Part shown: positions 1 through 12,100 of the stretch, one piece after another
Layout: every line of letters starts with the position of its first letter
How positions within the stretch are numbered: position 1 is the stretch's first letter
Assembly: GCF_903772925.1 (NCBI RefSeq)
Contig: NZ_LR812090.1
Coordinates: 1,058,629 to 1,122,628 of the forward strand
Length of the DNA: 64,000 nucleotides
Origin: Alteromonas macleodii
Lineage (GTDB): Bacteria > Pseudomonadota > Gammaproteobacteria > Enterobacterales > Alteromonadaceae
Direction of reading: 5' to 3'
Program-made: the position numbers and the translations under genes
The notes under the pieces: model-generated
Databases searched by the model: none
What the model was told of the DNA's origin: nothing
What the model saw: the letters and a program-made list of their open reading frames with translations, nothing else

Positions 1-1367
1 GCGCTAGCTGTTTAGCGCAGGTCTATACACAGCTTGGCGATAGCCCAGCAGATGTGGTTTCTGCTACCCGTCTTAAAGGCTTCTTTGACGCTATGCAAGC
101 GCTTATCGAAAAAGGTTTGGTGCATGCTTACCACGACCGTTCAGACGGCGGCTTATTTACTACAGTGGCAGAAATGGCCTTTGCGGGTAAAACAGGTGTA
201 AGCGTTAACCTTGATAGCCTTAAAGGTAATGACATTGCTGTACTATTCAATGAAGAATTAGGCGGTGTTATTCAAGTGCTTGAAAGCGACCTAGATGCAG
301 TTAACGCGGTACTGGCTAAGTTCGATTTAACTGAGTTGACTCACGATATCGGTACATTAAATAGCACAGATATGGTTGAGTTTAACCGCGACGGTGTAGC
401 TGTACTTGCGGATAGTCGTGTATCTATGCGTACTACCTGGGCGCAAACTACGTTTGAAATGCAAAAGCTTCGTGATAACCCAGAGTGTGCTGAACAAGAA
501 CACGCTGCGAAGCAAGATGCTGCCGACCCTGGTTTGCATGTAGCACTATCTTACGATGTCAACGAAGATGTTGCCGCACCTTACATTGCCAAAGGCGTTA
601 AGCCAAAAGTGGCGATATTAAGAGAGCAGGGCGTAAACTCGCATCTAGAAATGGCGGCTGCATTTACCCGTGCAGGCTTTGATGCTATCGATGTGCACAT
701 GAGTGACGTGTTGGCGGGTCGCATTACCCTTGAACAGTTTGCGGGTCTTGCAGCTTGTGGCGGTTTCTCTTACGGCGACGTATTAGGTGCAGGTGAAGGT
801 TGGGCGAAGTCTATCCTATTCAACAGCATGGCGCGGGATCAGTTCGAAGGCTTCTTTAACCGCAACGATACGTTCAGTTTAGGTGTATGTAACGGTTGTC
901 AGATGCTATCGAACCTAAAATCATTGATTCCTGGCACTGAGCACTGGCCGCACTTTGTTACTAACCAGTCAGCGCGTTTTGAAGCTCGCGTTGCTATGGT
1001 TGAAGTGATGGAGTCTAAGTCTGTGCTGCTAGATGGTATGGCAGGCTCGCGTATGCCGATTGCTGTGTCGCACGGCGAAGGTCAGGCTGAATTTGCAAAT
1101 GAAAACGCGCTATCGCAGGTTAGCGGTCAGGTAGCCATGCGTTATGTAGACAACTATGGCAAGCCAACTATGCAATACCCGGCTAACCCGAACGGTTCAC
1201 CGCAAGGTATTACTGGTTTAACGTCTGTCGATGGGCGCAGTACAATTATGATGCCTCACCCTGAGCGTGTATTTAGAGCCGTTGCAAACTCATGGTGCCC
1301 AGACGATTGGCAAGAAGACGGTGCGTGGATGCGTATCTTTAGAAACGCCCGTAAGTTTGTTGGTTAA
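1..1367 (+). CDS. purL: Phosphoribosylformylglycinamidine synthase, 3' part
   Basis: This is the C-terminal third of the large single-chain FGAM synthase, which converts FGAR, glutamine and ATP to FGAM in cytoplasmic purine synthesis. The gene enters from the left edge and the reading frame begins at base 3, giving about 454 codons here of a family usually near 1,300 aa. The first part is the end of the second AIRS-type ATP-binding half (HDRSDGGL motif). The remainder is a class I glutamine amidotransferase domain starting near base 600. The nucleophilic Cys in GVCNGCQ is at bases 888-890, and the His and Glu of the PHPE motif are at 1257-1265. No internal stop is seen and all expected glutaminase residues are present. 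A hairpin terminator follows the stop closely. Confidence 0.97.
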   Translation, partial: ASCLAQVYTQLGDSPADVVSATRLKGFFDAMQALIEKGLVHAYHDRSDGGLFTTVAEMAFAGKTGVSVNLDSLKGNDIAVLFNEELGGVIQVLESDLDAVNAVLAKFDLTELTHDIGTLNSTDMVEFNRDGVAVLADSRVSMRTTWAQTTFEMQKLRDNPECAEQEHAAKQDAADPGLHVALSYDVNEDVAAPYIAKGVKPKVAILREQGVNSHLEMAAAFTRAGFDAIDVHMSDVLAGRITLEQFAGLAACGGFSYGDVLGAGEGWAKSILFNSMARDQFEGFFNRNDTFSLGVCNGCQMLSNLKSLIPGTEHWPHFVTNQSARFEARVAMVEVMESKSVLLDGMAGSRMPIAVSHGEGQAEFANENALSQVSGQVAMRYVDNYGKPTMQYPANPNGSPQGITGLTSVDGRSTIMMPHPERVFRAVANSWCPDDWQEDGAWMRIFRNARKFVG

Positions 1368-1387
1368 TATTACAGTGTGACCTTGAT

Positions 1388-1416
1388 AAGCAGGGGGAAA
1401 CCCCTGTTTATTTTCT
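1388..1416 (+). terminator. Intrinsic terminator after purL
   Basis: A 9-bp stem (1388-1396 with 1401-1409) is capped by a GAAA tetraloop and followed by an A/T-rich stretch with four T residues. It lies 20 bases after the purL stop, so it most likely ends purL transcription. Confidence 0.75.
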
Positions 1417-1498
1417 ATAAAAATACTGTTTAATAAATGCGCATACCTTAAATGGGTGTCAAAGCTTTGGCAAAGTGTCAAAAATCTGATTTTTGCCC

Positions 1499-1527
1499 TT
1501 GTCATCAGTTTGTCACTGATCTATTGT
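1499..1527 (+). promoter_or_regulatory. Sigma-70-like promoter for the 46-aa ORF
   Basis: TTGTCA at 1499-1504 and TATTGT at 1522-1527 are separated by exactly 17 bases. This would start transcription about 90 bases before the small ORF at 1625. A small palindrome (1479-1495) and two GTGTCA copies lie just upstream and could be operator-like. The assignment rests on consensus resemblance alone. Confidence 0.4.
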
Positions 1528-1624
1528 AGTGCAAGCAAGGATTGCAATTAGGTTACAGGAGTTGAGTTAGGGTTGTACCAGTGTTTAGCAATTGCTTACT
1601 GGTTTTAATAATAAGAGACGACCA

Positions 1625-1765
1625 ATGAATCGTTCTTCAAAAGGGTTTGGCTTAACCGGAGTGGCTGTAGCTGTAGTGCTGATGTTCGTAACTGCTGTTT
1701 TTAGCACATCTGCGAAATCTGCCGAAGCTCCAACAACGCTAAGTGTGCAGTCTTCAGTTAAGTAG
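1625..1765 (+). CDS. Small putative secreted or membrane peptide, 46 aa
   Basis: This is a 46-codon ORF starting at ATG 1625 with a modest purine-rich ribosome site (AAGAGA) 9-14 bases upstream. The product has a short basic N-terminus (MNRSSK), one hydrophobic stretch at about residues 8-27, then a polar Ser/Ala/Thr-rich tail. That fits either a single-span membrane peptide or a small exported peptide. It has its own candidate promoter. A perfect 16-bp hairpin lies downstream, although that hairpin has its T-run on the other strand. I do not recognise the family and give no function. Support is gene-like spacing and composition only. Confidence 0.45.
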   Translation: MNRSSKGFGLTGVAVAVVLMFVTAVFSTSAKSAEAPTTLSVQSSVK

Positions 1766-1771
1766 TCTGAA

Positions 1772-1816
1772 AGAAAAATTCTAACGCCCGTATCAAGTTA
1801 CTTGATACGGGCGTTA
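1772..1816 (-). terminator. Intrinsic terminator downstream of smrA (perhaps bidirectional)
   Basis: A perfect 16-bp inverted repeat (1782-1797 and 1801-1816) with a TTA loop is present. Read on the minus strand it is followed by a T-rich run (GAATTTTTC), as expected for the end of smrA. On the plus strand the T-run is missing, but the stem is strong enough to hinder read-through from the 46-aa ORF. Confidence 0.75.
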
Positions 1817-1893
1817 ATCATTGGGGCTATTAAAAAGCTTAAAACGAAACGAACCCAATGCTCTGCCGTAGCCCGCAAAACTTGTCTCTCACT

Positions 1894-2481
1894 TTATCCT
1901 TTCTTATTTTTTTCTCTGTTTATTAGTTTTTGCTGAGGGTGCTTTTTCAGCAACACATAGGTGGCGCCAAATCCGCCGTGCATAGGCTGTGCTGTATGAT
2001 AGGCAATCACCTCATCAAGTTCACGTAGCCAATGATTTACGTAGCTTTTTTTCAGCGCAGGAAATGGCTTACTATTTTCACCCGTTCCATGTTTTATAAG
2101 TAGGGCACGAACCCCACGTTCGTGGCTTGACTTAATAGTGCTATAAATCAGGTCCCGGCTTTGTTCTAGGGTTTTTCCTGATAATGTGACATTGGTTTCC
2201 AACGGATATTTGCCAAGGCGAAGCTTTTTAAATACGCCGTCTTGGATCCCCGGTTGTTGATAATGTATAAAATCATCGGGCGGCACCGGCTTTACACCTT
2301 CCATACTTAACGGGTTAGCAAGCTTGTCGCGAACACTGACTTTCAACGCAGCCCGTTTTTGCTTTTCGGCAAGCGCCTTTTCAGGATCGTGTAATAAAGC
2401 CTTATCATCTGAAGCGATTGGTTTTACATCTTGCATTTCAGCAAAAAACGAATCGATATCGTCGTTTTCAAAATGGCTCAT
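1894..2481 (-). CDS. smrA: Smr-domain endonuclease SmrA (YdaL type)
   Basis: A 195-aa protein of the SmrA/YdaL family, close to the usual ~187 aa. Family landmarks are visible: an N-terminal FFAEMQDVKPI segment, a central GVFKKLRLGKY block, and a C-terminal Smr domain at about residues 95-185 with the LIKHGTG motif and the HGGFGATYVLLKK ending. Smr domains are related to the MutS2 C-terminus and have nicking endonuclease or RNA-binding activity. The cellular role of SmrA is not well defined. The gene is monocistronic on the minus strand between purL and the tRNA gene, with a strong hairpin 78 bases past its stop. Nothing in the sequence ties it to the adhesin or flagellar genes. Confidence 0.9.
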   Translation of the reverse strand: MSHFENDDIDSFFAEMQDVKPIASDDKALLHDPEKALAEKQKRAALKVSVRDKLANPLSMEGVKPVPPDDFIHYQQPGIQDGVFKKLRLGKYPLETNVTLSGKTLEQSRDLIYSTIKSSHERGVRALLIKHGTGENSKPFPALKKSYVNHWLRELDEVIAYHTAQPMHGGFGATYVLLKKHPQQKLINREKNKKG

Positions 2482-2639
2482 ACTATTCCCCGTATTAACT
2501 ACTACATAATATTTATACGTTATTTTTTGCCTGAAGGTCTATGCGAAGTGCACTTATTGGAAAGCTAAAGGCGAAGAAAGACAACGCATAAAATAGGCAA
2601 CGGCTATGAAAATGGGGATTAATTTTGAAATTTCATCGG

Positions 2640-2764
2640 TTAGTAGATGGCACCTGGCTCAGATAGTGCCTCTATGGCAAACCATTCCTCTTCGGTAAAT
2701 GTTGAATCACTCGGTGTTTCAACATCATCGCCAGTTTCTTCTTGGGGGACGAATCGAAAGTCAT
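2640..2764 (-). pseudogene. Possible frameshifted micro-ORF (about 41 aa)
   Basis: On the minus strand a strong AGGAG site precedes ATG at 2764, but that frame stops after 30 codons with an unconvincing product. A second frame gives a much more protein-like acidic peptide ending EEEWFAIEALSEPGAIY, with its stop at 2640-2642. That frame has no ATG, GTG or TTG start after its upstream stop. One base missing just after the ATG, or a shift at the CCCCC run, would join start and tail. It may be a broken small gene, a sequencing error or a programmed frameshift. It may also be coincidence. No family recognised. Confidence 0.3.
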
Positions 2765-2896
2765 TGTGCTCTCCTGTTTAGAAGAGTATTGCGCAATTCG
2801 ATTAAATTACAACCAAAGTAGAAGAAATAAACATAATGATAAGGGAGTGGAATGTATAGGAAGGTTTACTCTATTTTGGGTTTAAGCCAGCTTAAA

Positions 2897-2971
2897 TGGC
2901 GTCCCCAGCTGGAATCGAACCAACATCTAAGCCTTAGGAGGGCCTTGTTTTATCCATTAAACTATGGGGAC
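2897..2971 (-). tRNA. tRNA-Arg (anticodon CCT)
   Basis: The minus strand folds into a full cloverleaf. It has a 7-bp acceptor stem (GTCCCCA with TGGGGAC), a D stem GTTT/AAAC, an anticodon stem AGGCC/GGCTT around the loop CTCCTAA, a 4-base variable loop, a T arm GTTGG-TTCGATT-CCAGC, and discriminator G followed by an encoded CCA. The anticodon CCT reads AGG, a rare arginine codon. No integrase or duplicated 3' end is seen nearby. Confidence 0.95.
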
Positions 2972-3111
2972 CTAATGCGTAGGAAACTTTATTATACGTA
3001 GTTCCAGAAAATACGAAACCCTTTGATTAATCAATAAGGTGTAGTGTTTTATAACGCCGCGCTTATGCGGCTAAAATGTCTTGCTAAATATCTTGTGATA
3101 CTAGGCACACA

Positions 3112-3142
3112 ATAAAAAAGCCCCCGTTAAATACGAGGGCTT
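3112..3142 (-). terminator. Intrinsic terminator of the giant adhesin gene
   Basis: On the minus strand an 8-bp GC-rich stem (AGCCCTCG with CGGGGGCT, one G-T pair) with a 7-base loop is followed directly by six T residues. It lies about 22 bases after the adhesin stop codon and separates the 18.7-kb transcript from the tRNA gene. Confidence 0.85.
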
Positions 3143-3163
3143 AATGCTGGCTTCATGACCAAA

Positions 3164-6100
3164 CTAGATATCCGTTGGTGGAAGTTTATCTATCGCTGTC
3201 TTCAGCACTTCAGACTCTGTCGGAGAAGCTGTTGTCACATCAGCGCTACCTTCTTTAGATGTATCGCCCACTAAGTCACTACCAGTATCAGACAACGTAT
3301 TTTCGCTGCCCGAATCAGTGAATGTAGGCTCAGTTGAAGGCAGAATTAAATCTTCTGGTGGAAGATCTATATCTACCACATCAACAGTTACCTCTGTCAC
3401 TGGGCCAGCGGTTACAATATCGCCTTCTTCTGGAAGGGTAATTGTGTCTTCTGGTAATGTTCCAGAGGTGATAGGTTGTGGCGCTATGCTTTCTGGCGTT
3501 GAAGCTTCAGGCGAAAGCGGGCTTGTACCCTCGTTCGGCGCGGTGGGTATAGGACCGCCAATATCAACCGTATCAAGCTTAGTACCAGACAAGTCGATAG
3601 TGTCGCCACCGCCAAAACCATCGCCCACATTAGTACCAAGCGTGCTCACTTCCTCTTCAGGTAGCGTAATGATTTCAGGTGTACTCTCTACAGGTGCAAT
3701 TCTTTCTACTGGCTCCGTGCTCAATAGCGGGGCAGTCGGCTCGCTTTCTGGTGTTGCCAGTCTGGCTTCTGCGTTCAGGTCAACCGTTTGAAGTGTTTGC
3801 CCTGTTAAGTCAATGATGTCAGGTGCTGTAGGCTCATCAGTAACAACGGTGCCGCTGCTATCTGACGCGCTTACAGACTCAGATGAAGTGGTTGTCACGA
3901 CCTCAGGTACACCTTCACCAGACGCCGTCACAAACACGTTAAACTCAGCCTGCTCGACAGTACCGTCTGGATACTCTATACGATAAGTAAAGGTATCCGT
4001 TAAGGTGCCACCAAATACGGCTAGCGTGTTGTCTGGGGTATAAGTGTAATCTCCATTTACATCTATTTGTAACGTCCCATATTGTCCTTGAACAATTGTG
4101 GTGCTGGTGAAACTGTTGAAGTTTGTACCATCGGCCGAGATATACACTTTATCTACGGTACCCTGGAATATGTCATTCTCGAATAGGTTACCTGTGGCGG
4201 TTTGTACTTCGTCTACCACAAATTGATCTAAGAAGTGAACTGTTGAGCTTAAATCGACACTAACGCCACCTAGAGCACTGACTGCTCCTGTGTCTACGTC
4301 CATTGTCACTCGATACTCACCTTCCGTTAGGCCATAAGAAGTAAATACACCATTACCGTCGAGGCCTAATAGGCCTATTAACTGATCGCTGGAAAATGTC
4401 TCTACAACTTCCCACGTGCCGTTGTTATTTCGTTCAATGAATAGATCGAGACCTGAGCCTAATGATAATAGATCGCCTCCATCCACTGTTAAGTTAAGAT
4501 CCATAGTGGTATCAGTTGCCACTGTAAACGTGTTGCTTTGGGTATCTACGGTGGTAGGAATAACAACACCAAGAGCGCCAATCAGCCAAGTGTATTCAAG
4601 CGCCTCGGCTTCAGCATAACCAGTGCTACTAGCAAAATCGTAAATGAGTTCAGCGCGGGCCGAGTCTGCCGATACCCCTTGCCCTGACAAGTTAAAGTTA
4701 AGATTGGCGGTAGAGGTATTCCTGCCATCTGAAATGGTGTAGCTAAAGCTATCTGTACTACCCAAGCCGTCGCGCACACCGTTAGCTACGTAGGTGTAGC
4801 TGCCGTCTTCAAATATGGTGAGGTCGCCATAATCACCTTCAATAGTAATGCCCGATAGCCCAGTGCCCAATACAGTCACCGACTCACCATTGGTATGGGT
4901 TACTTGCGTCACTACTCCGCCCTCAGCAATGCTATCGGCTACATCCCCTGTATTAGCGGCATCGATAACATTACCCGACGTTGTCGTGCTACCTTCAAAC
5001 TGATATTCCGTTAGTGTTGAAGTTATATCGGTAGACTGAAGCAAGGTAAGTGTATTACTTAGCAATGCTGCTGCAACCGCATCCAACACGCTATCGGCTA
5101 GAAGGCCCAATCCAAGAGCGTTGAGACCATTAGTTATAGTGCTGACCAAGTCGCCAGCGCCTATGCTATCTGCTGCACCTAAAGCTGGTTCCAAAATGAA
5201 GTTGCGTACAACCGTGCCCAAACCAAGTCCATTTAATATACTGGCTTCAGTGCCGTTTAGTGCGTCCTCAACAGCAGTTAGCACCACCTCTTGGTTTTCT
5301 TCACCCAGTACTACGCCACCGTCACCTAACTCCGTTAGTGTAATCGAGCCGTCGCTATCTTGATCGAATAGTGTCTCAAGGGCACTTTCATCATTGCGTA
5401 CAACCACGGTGTAATCACCGGCAGGTAGGCCCGAGAATTTCGCAACCAGCGTATCGTCACCGGTTACTCCGATTAGGTTTACGCCAGCTACATCACCTAT
5501 TAACGGATTGTCCGGCGTCATAGCTGAGGCGACCACGTTGCCATCGGCATCTATAATATCAACACGATACGCATCAGCGACGGCGACTAACGCTGTTTGG
5601 CTAACTTCTACAACCACTTCGCCAAAGAAGCCAGCATCAACGGTAAGCGTTGTGCTAGCCTCTGGCGAGCCCGCTGCCGGAGAGCCTTCGGTTAAGCCAA
5701 GCACTTGGAAATCACTATCGCTAACTGGTGCATTCACGATGGCCGTTTGTGCGCCTAGCTCCATATCATTGTTATCGGTTTGGGCTACTACTGGCGGGAA
5801 GTCGCTCCCAGATATGGTTATGGTAAGTGCCGCGATATCGGACGTTTCACCATCTGATAAGGTGTAGTTAAACACTTCGTCTTGGCCAATTGCACTACGA
5901 TCACCATCCGCGGTATAGGTGTAAGTGCCGTCTGCAGCAATTTCCAGTACGCCATAGTTACCTTGAATAGTAACGGTACCAGTAGCAGGAACCGCCACAC
6001 TATCACCAGAGGCGTTGGTGACAAGCGTTACTTGGGCACCGTTTAAAATAGTGTCGGCGCCTACGCCACTAATATCACCGTCAATTAAGTTACCTTGGGC

Positions 6101-9100
6101 TACTAAATCACCCGTATAAGTGTATTCGGTTAATGTGGTGGTGATATCAGTGTCTTGCAATAGGGTTAATGTATTGCTGAGCAATGCATCGGCAATGACA
6201 CTTAGGATGTCATCAAGGAAGCCAGTTAAACCAATTGCATCAAGAGGCGCGGTAAGCAAATTAACAAGCTGGCCCGCGCCAATTACAGTGGTGGCTTCCA
6301 GAAGTGTTTCTAGAACTCCCCTTACTTGCGTACCAACCGTACCAATTGGAATACCTAAAACGCCGGTATTTAACGTTGTTTCAATAGTATCAAGAACGAC
6401 AGCTTGATTGTCTGGCCCAAGTACAACGCCAGCTGAACCAAGTTCTTGAAGGTTAACATCGTTACTATTGTCGTTGTCTAACAAGTCTTCAAGTAAGTTC
6501 TCATCATTGCGGACCACCACACTGTAGTTGCCAGCATCAAGGCCTGCTAACGTAAACGAAATGGTCTCGTCGCCAGTAACATCAAAAATGTCTAGGCCAC
6601 CGACATCGGCAAGTTGAGAGTTTGCGCTTACTCCTTTGTAAACAAGTTGACCGCTCTCGTCATACACTTCAACAATGTAGGCATCGGCAACAGCCACTAG
6701 TGCTATTTGGTCAACCTCTACCAGCACTTCACCTACATGGTTAGGAGAAACCGTAAAGGAAGCACTTGCATCAACACCGCCTGTAGACTCTGCTAAGCCA
6801 ATCACCTGCACGTCGCTGGTGGTTTCCGGTGGATTTACAGTGACTACAGGTTCGCCCATATCAACGGTGTTACCGTCGTTTATAGCATCAAGGGCCTGTA
6901 CAACAACATTCTGACTTGCTGTACTTGCCGAATTACCTGCTTCGTCGGTGACGGTTGCCACCACCGCGTAGGTACCTGCAGGTAGCGTTGTGCCTGTTAA
7001 ATCAAGGCTCCAATTACCGCTGCCATCAATGGTAAGTTCAGGGTCAGTGCCAAAGATATAGGACGTGCCATCAACGGTAACGGTTAGGGTAGTATTGTCA
7101 CCAAGGTCAACCGTTCCATTAAAGATAAGCGTGCTATCGCTAGTAATAAAGTCTCCAGCCACCCCAGAGTCGTTTGAGATACTGTCGAACGTTACTGTCT
7201 GACCATTATTGTTCTCATCGATACTGGTATCGATAACGACGGTACCTGTGTCAGTTGCAACATTGCCTACCGCATCTGTGGCGGTAACCACAGCCGTATA
7301 ATTACCCTCAGCAAGCAGGGCGACGATATTATCAGCCAGTGTCCAAGTGCCGTCACCATTGTTGGTAGCGGTGTAATCGTTGCCGTCAATGGTCACCACC
7401 ACAACCGCATTGGGATCGTTCACCGTACCAGTTAGCTCAGGCGTGGTGTCGTTGGTGGTTAGATCGTTTATCGCAACGGCAGGTGCGGTAGTATCAATAA
7501 CCACTGTTCCTGTATTGGTCACCGTATTGCCCGCGGCGTCTGTTGCACTTACCGATGTTGGGTAGCTGCCTTCTGCGAGTGTGGCGACTACGTTATCAGC
7601 CAGTGTCCAGGTGCCATCACCATTGTTGGTAGCGGTGTAATCATTGCCGTCAATGGTCACCACCACAACCGCATTCGGGTCGTTCACCGTACCGGTAAGC
7701 TCAGGCGTTGTGTCGTTGGTGGTCAGATCGTTTATTGCAACGGTAGGTGCGGTAGTATCAATTACCACTGTTCCTGTATTGGTGACAGTGTTGCCCGCGG
7801 CGTCTGTTGCTGTAACAGATGTTGGGTAACTGCCTTCTGCTAGCACAGCAACTGCGTTGTCAGCCAGTGTCCAGGTGCCATCACCATTGTTGGTAGCGGT
7901 GTAATCATTGCCGTCAATGGTTACCACCACAACTGCATTCGGATCGTTCACCGTACCGGTAAGCTCAGGCGTGGTGTCGTTGGTAGTAAGATCGTTTATT
8001 GCAACCGTAGGCGCGGTGGTATCAATTACTACAGTACCAGTGTCGGTATCGGTATTACCCGCATCGTCAGTTGCAGTAACAGATGTTGGGTAACTACCTT
8101 CAGCGAGTGTAGCGACTACGTCATCGGCCAGCGTCCACGTACCGTCACCGTTATTGGTAGCGGTGTAGTCATTGCCGTCAATGGTGACTACTACAGTAGC
8201 CGTTGGATCATCAACCGTACCCGTTAGTGCAGGCGTAGTATCGTTTGTCGTTACATCATTGATGGTTACGACAGGTGCCACGGCATCTACAGTGTCAGAT
8301 GCAGGCCCACTGGTGTTACCCGCTTCATCGGTAGCCGTTGCCGTTACTACAACTCCATCTGCTAATGGTGTATCTGGCGTTACGCTCCAATTGCCGTCAC
8401 CATCAGCGATCACGGTGAAATCTTGCGTGCCGTCTCCGTCTACATCCACATTTACCGTAGCGCCCGCTTCGGCTGTGCCGGTAATTTCAGTGCCGTTGCC
8501 CGCTTCAACGGTAGGCGCAGCTGGTGCTGTAGTATCAATAACCACTGTACCAGTATTCGTACCCACATTACCTTCTGGGTCGGTTGCAGTAACCGTTGCG
8601 GTATAGCTACCTTCAGCAAGTGCCGCCACCGCATCGTCAGCCAGTGTCCACGTGCCATCACCGTTATTGGTGGCGGTATAGTCGGCACCGTTGATGGTAA
8701 CAACCACCGTGGCTGTTGGGTCGTCAACCGAACCAGTAAGTGCCGGCGTTGTATCGTTCGTTGTTAAATCGTTAAAGGCAACCACTGGCGCAGCCGCGTC
8801 AACCGTGTCTGAGGCTGGGTTGCTAATGTTACCCGCTGCGTCAGTTGCCGTTACGGTCACAATTACGCCATCGGCAAGCGGTGTATCAGGCGTAATGCTC
8901 CAATTACCGTCGCCATCAGCGATGACGGTGAAATCGGGCGTGCCGTCGCCATCCACGTCTACATTTACGGTTGCGCCAGCTTCAGCGTTACCGGTAATTT
9001 CAGTGCCGTTGCCCGCATCTACAGTAGGTATGGCAGGTGGTGTAGTATCAATCACTACCGTTCCTGAATTTGAACCCACATTGCCATCGGCATCTGTGGC

Positions 9101-12100
9101 AGTAACGGTAGCGGTATAGCTACCATCTGCAAGTGTAGCCACTGCATCGTCAGCCAGCGTCCAGCTTCCATCCCCATTGTTAGTTGCGGTGTAGTCCACA
9201 CCATCAATGGTCACTACTACGATAGCGCTTGGATCGTCAACCGTTCCGGTTAGCTCTGGTGTAGCGTCATTAGTGGTTAAGTCATTGATTGCAACGACTG
9301 GCGCAACAGCATCTACCGTATCTGACGCTGGTGCACTGACATTGCCAGCTTCATCAACCGCTGTTGCCGTAACAACCACGCCATCGGCCAGCGGTGTAGT
9401 GGGTGTTATTGACCAATTGCCATCGCCATTAGCGATGACGGTGAAGTCTGGCGTGCCGTCGCCATCCACGTCCACATTTACAGTTGCGCCGGCTTCCGCA
9501 GTACCCGTAATTTCAGTGCCGTTACCTGCATCGACGGTAGGCGCTGCTGGAGCAGTGATATCAATCACCACAGTACCAGAGTTAGTTCCAGTGTTACCGT
9601 CGGCATCAGTAGCAGTAACCGTAGCGGTATAGCTACCTTCAGCCAGCGCGGCAACGATATCGTCAGCCAGTGTCCAACTGCCATCACCATTGTTTATAGC
9701 GGTATAGTCTGTACCGTTAATGGTAACGACCACGATGGCGGTTGGATCGTCTACCGAACCGGTAAGTGCAGGCGTGGTGTCGTTAGTCGTTAGGTCGTCA
9801 AAGGCAACGATTGGCGCAACAGCGTCTACCGTATCAGAAGCCGGGCTACTCGTATTGCCAGCTTCATCGGTTGCTGTTGCCGTGACAACCACGCCATCCG
9901 CTAGCGGTGTTGTGGGTGTTACTGACCAGTTACCATCGCCATCAGCAATCACTGTGAAATCAGGTGTGCCATCACCGTCAACGTCTACGTTTACGACAGC
10001 GCCTGCTTCGGCTGTGCCGGTAATTTCGGTACCGTTGCCTGCATCAACAGTAGGCGCAGCTGGCGCAGTAGTATCGATAACGCCGCCATTTTCGTTTGCG
10101 GTTGCCGTATTACCCGCGCCATCTGTTGCACTTGCGGTGACTGAGTAATTACCTTCAGATAAGGCCGCTGGCACATCTACAGAGAAGGTGCCATTAGCTT
10201 GAACAATGGCGCCAAATGTTTGGGTGTTTCCTGCACTATCGGTAACGCTGATGGATACGGTGCTGCCTGGCGCAATATCTGTAGTACCGGAAATGGTCGG
10301 TGTGGTGTCGTTTTCTGTACCAAGCGAGTCCAAGGTTAGGTTTGGCACGGCTGTATTGATATTGCCGCTGGTAGTATCAGACGCCGAGTTTCCAGCGGCA
10401 TCAGTGGCGGTAGCAGTAACATCGAAGTTTCCGTCTGCCATTGCATTGGGCACGTCGGCGCTGAAATTACCAAGGCTATCGACAATAGCCGTAAATGTCT
10501 GTTCTGCTCCCGCGCTATCAGTGACGGTTATGGTCACTGAACTACCTGGGCTTAAATCGGTGCTACCGGTGATCGTTGGCGTGGTATCGTTACCTGTGCC
10601 TTGTGCATCTAAATTGATCGTCGGCGCGGTAGTGTCTACGCTACCGTTTGTTTCAGTGGCAGTTGTCTCATTACCTGCAGGGTCTTGGGCAACGGCGGTA
10701 ACGGTATACCCTCCTTCAGCCATGGCGCTTGGCACATCGGCCGAGAAACTGCCGTCTCCCTGAACGGTTGCATCGAAGGTTTGGCTTACACCTGCATTAT
10801 CCGTCACAGTAATCGTTACCGTAGCACCTGCAGGCAGGTCAGTATTCCCTGATATTGTAGGCGTTGTGTCACTGTCTGGGGCTAGTGTATCTAACGATAG
10901 AGTAGGGGCTGTCGTATCAATAACGCCTGTATTGTCTACGACGGTAGTGCTATTACCCGCTTCATCACTTGCCGTGGCTTCAACACTGTATGCACCTTCT
11001 GCCAAAGGCGCAGGCACATCCACTGTAAAGTTTCCATTTACATCAACTGTAGCTGTGATGGTTTGAACATTTCCTGCGCTGTCAGTTACCACAAGCGTAA
11101 CTTCACTACCCTGCGCAAGGTTTGTGCTACCAGATAAGGTAGGCGTTGTGTCATTGCCTTCCTCAAGTGGCGTTAAGGTTAGTGATGGTGCTGTAGTATC
11201 TATACTTCCAGCATCACTGGCTGTTGCTGTATTACCTGCCTCATCACTGATGGTAGCGCTTACCGTGAAGTCGCCTTCAGCTAAATCCGTACCTGGGGAG
11301 ATAGAGAAAGAACCATCGGCCTGTACCACTGCGCTTAAGGTCTGGGTTGCACCGGCGCTATCCGTTACCAAAATAGTGACCACAGCGCCCGCAGGTTCAT
11401 CGGTTGTACCGGTAATGAGTGGCGTCGCGTCGTTAGTGGTATCGGCAACATCTATAGTAAGTGTAGGTACTAGAGTATCAACTACGCCTGCTTCGTTATC
11501 GGTTGTACTGTTGTTTGCTTCATCGGTGGCGGTTGCTGAAACAGTGAAGTTTCCTTCAGCCATCGCCGCTGGTACATCGGCAGAGAATACGCCGCCCGCG
11601 CCAACCAATGCAGAGAACACCTGTGTATTACCCGCACTATCAACAACCGTTATTTGCACTGTAGAACCTTGCGGTAAATCTACAGTACCGCTTATGGTTG
11701 GGGTTGAGTCGCTAACTGTACCTGGCTCGTCCAGCGTAATAACAGGTGAAATTGTGTCGATTAGGCCGGTTTCAGCGTCGGACGCTGTATTGCCAGCTTC
11801 ATCAACGACCGTTGCCTGAACTGTGTAGCTACCCTCAGCCAAAGTGGTGGGTACGTCTACGCTAAAAGAGCCGTCGCTTTGTACGGTTGCTGATAAGGTT
11901 TGTATATTGCCAGCGTTATCGGTGACGGTAATTGAAACCGTGCTTCCGGCTGGCTGGTCTGTCGTTCCGCTAATGGTCGGTGTTGCATCATTGCCTACAC
12001 CCGGATCTGCCACATCAATAGCCGGTGATGTGGTATCTACCACACCGCCAGTTTCGGAGTCAGAGCCTGTATTTCCGGCTCCGTCAGTCACCTCTGCGAC

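Noticed and set aside
2897..2971. tRNA-Arg as an integration site for a mobile element
   Set aside because: No integrase, no direct repeat of the tRNA 3' end and no composition break was seen near it.
3164..3950. RTX calcium-binding repeats at the adhesin C-terminus
   Set aside because: Searched by eye for GGxGxDxxx series. Only isolated Gly/Asp clusters occur and no tandem nonapeptides.
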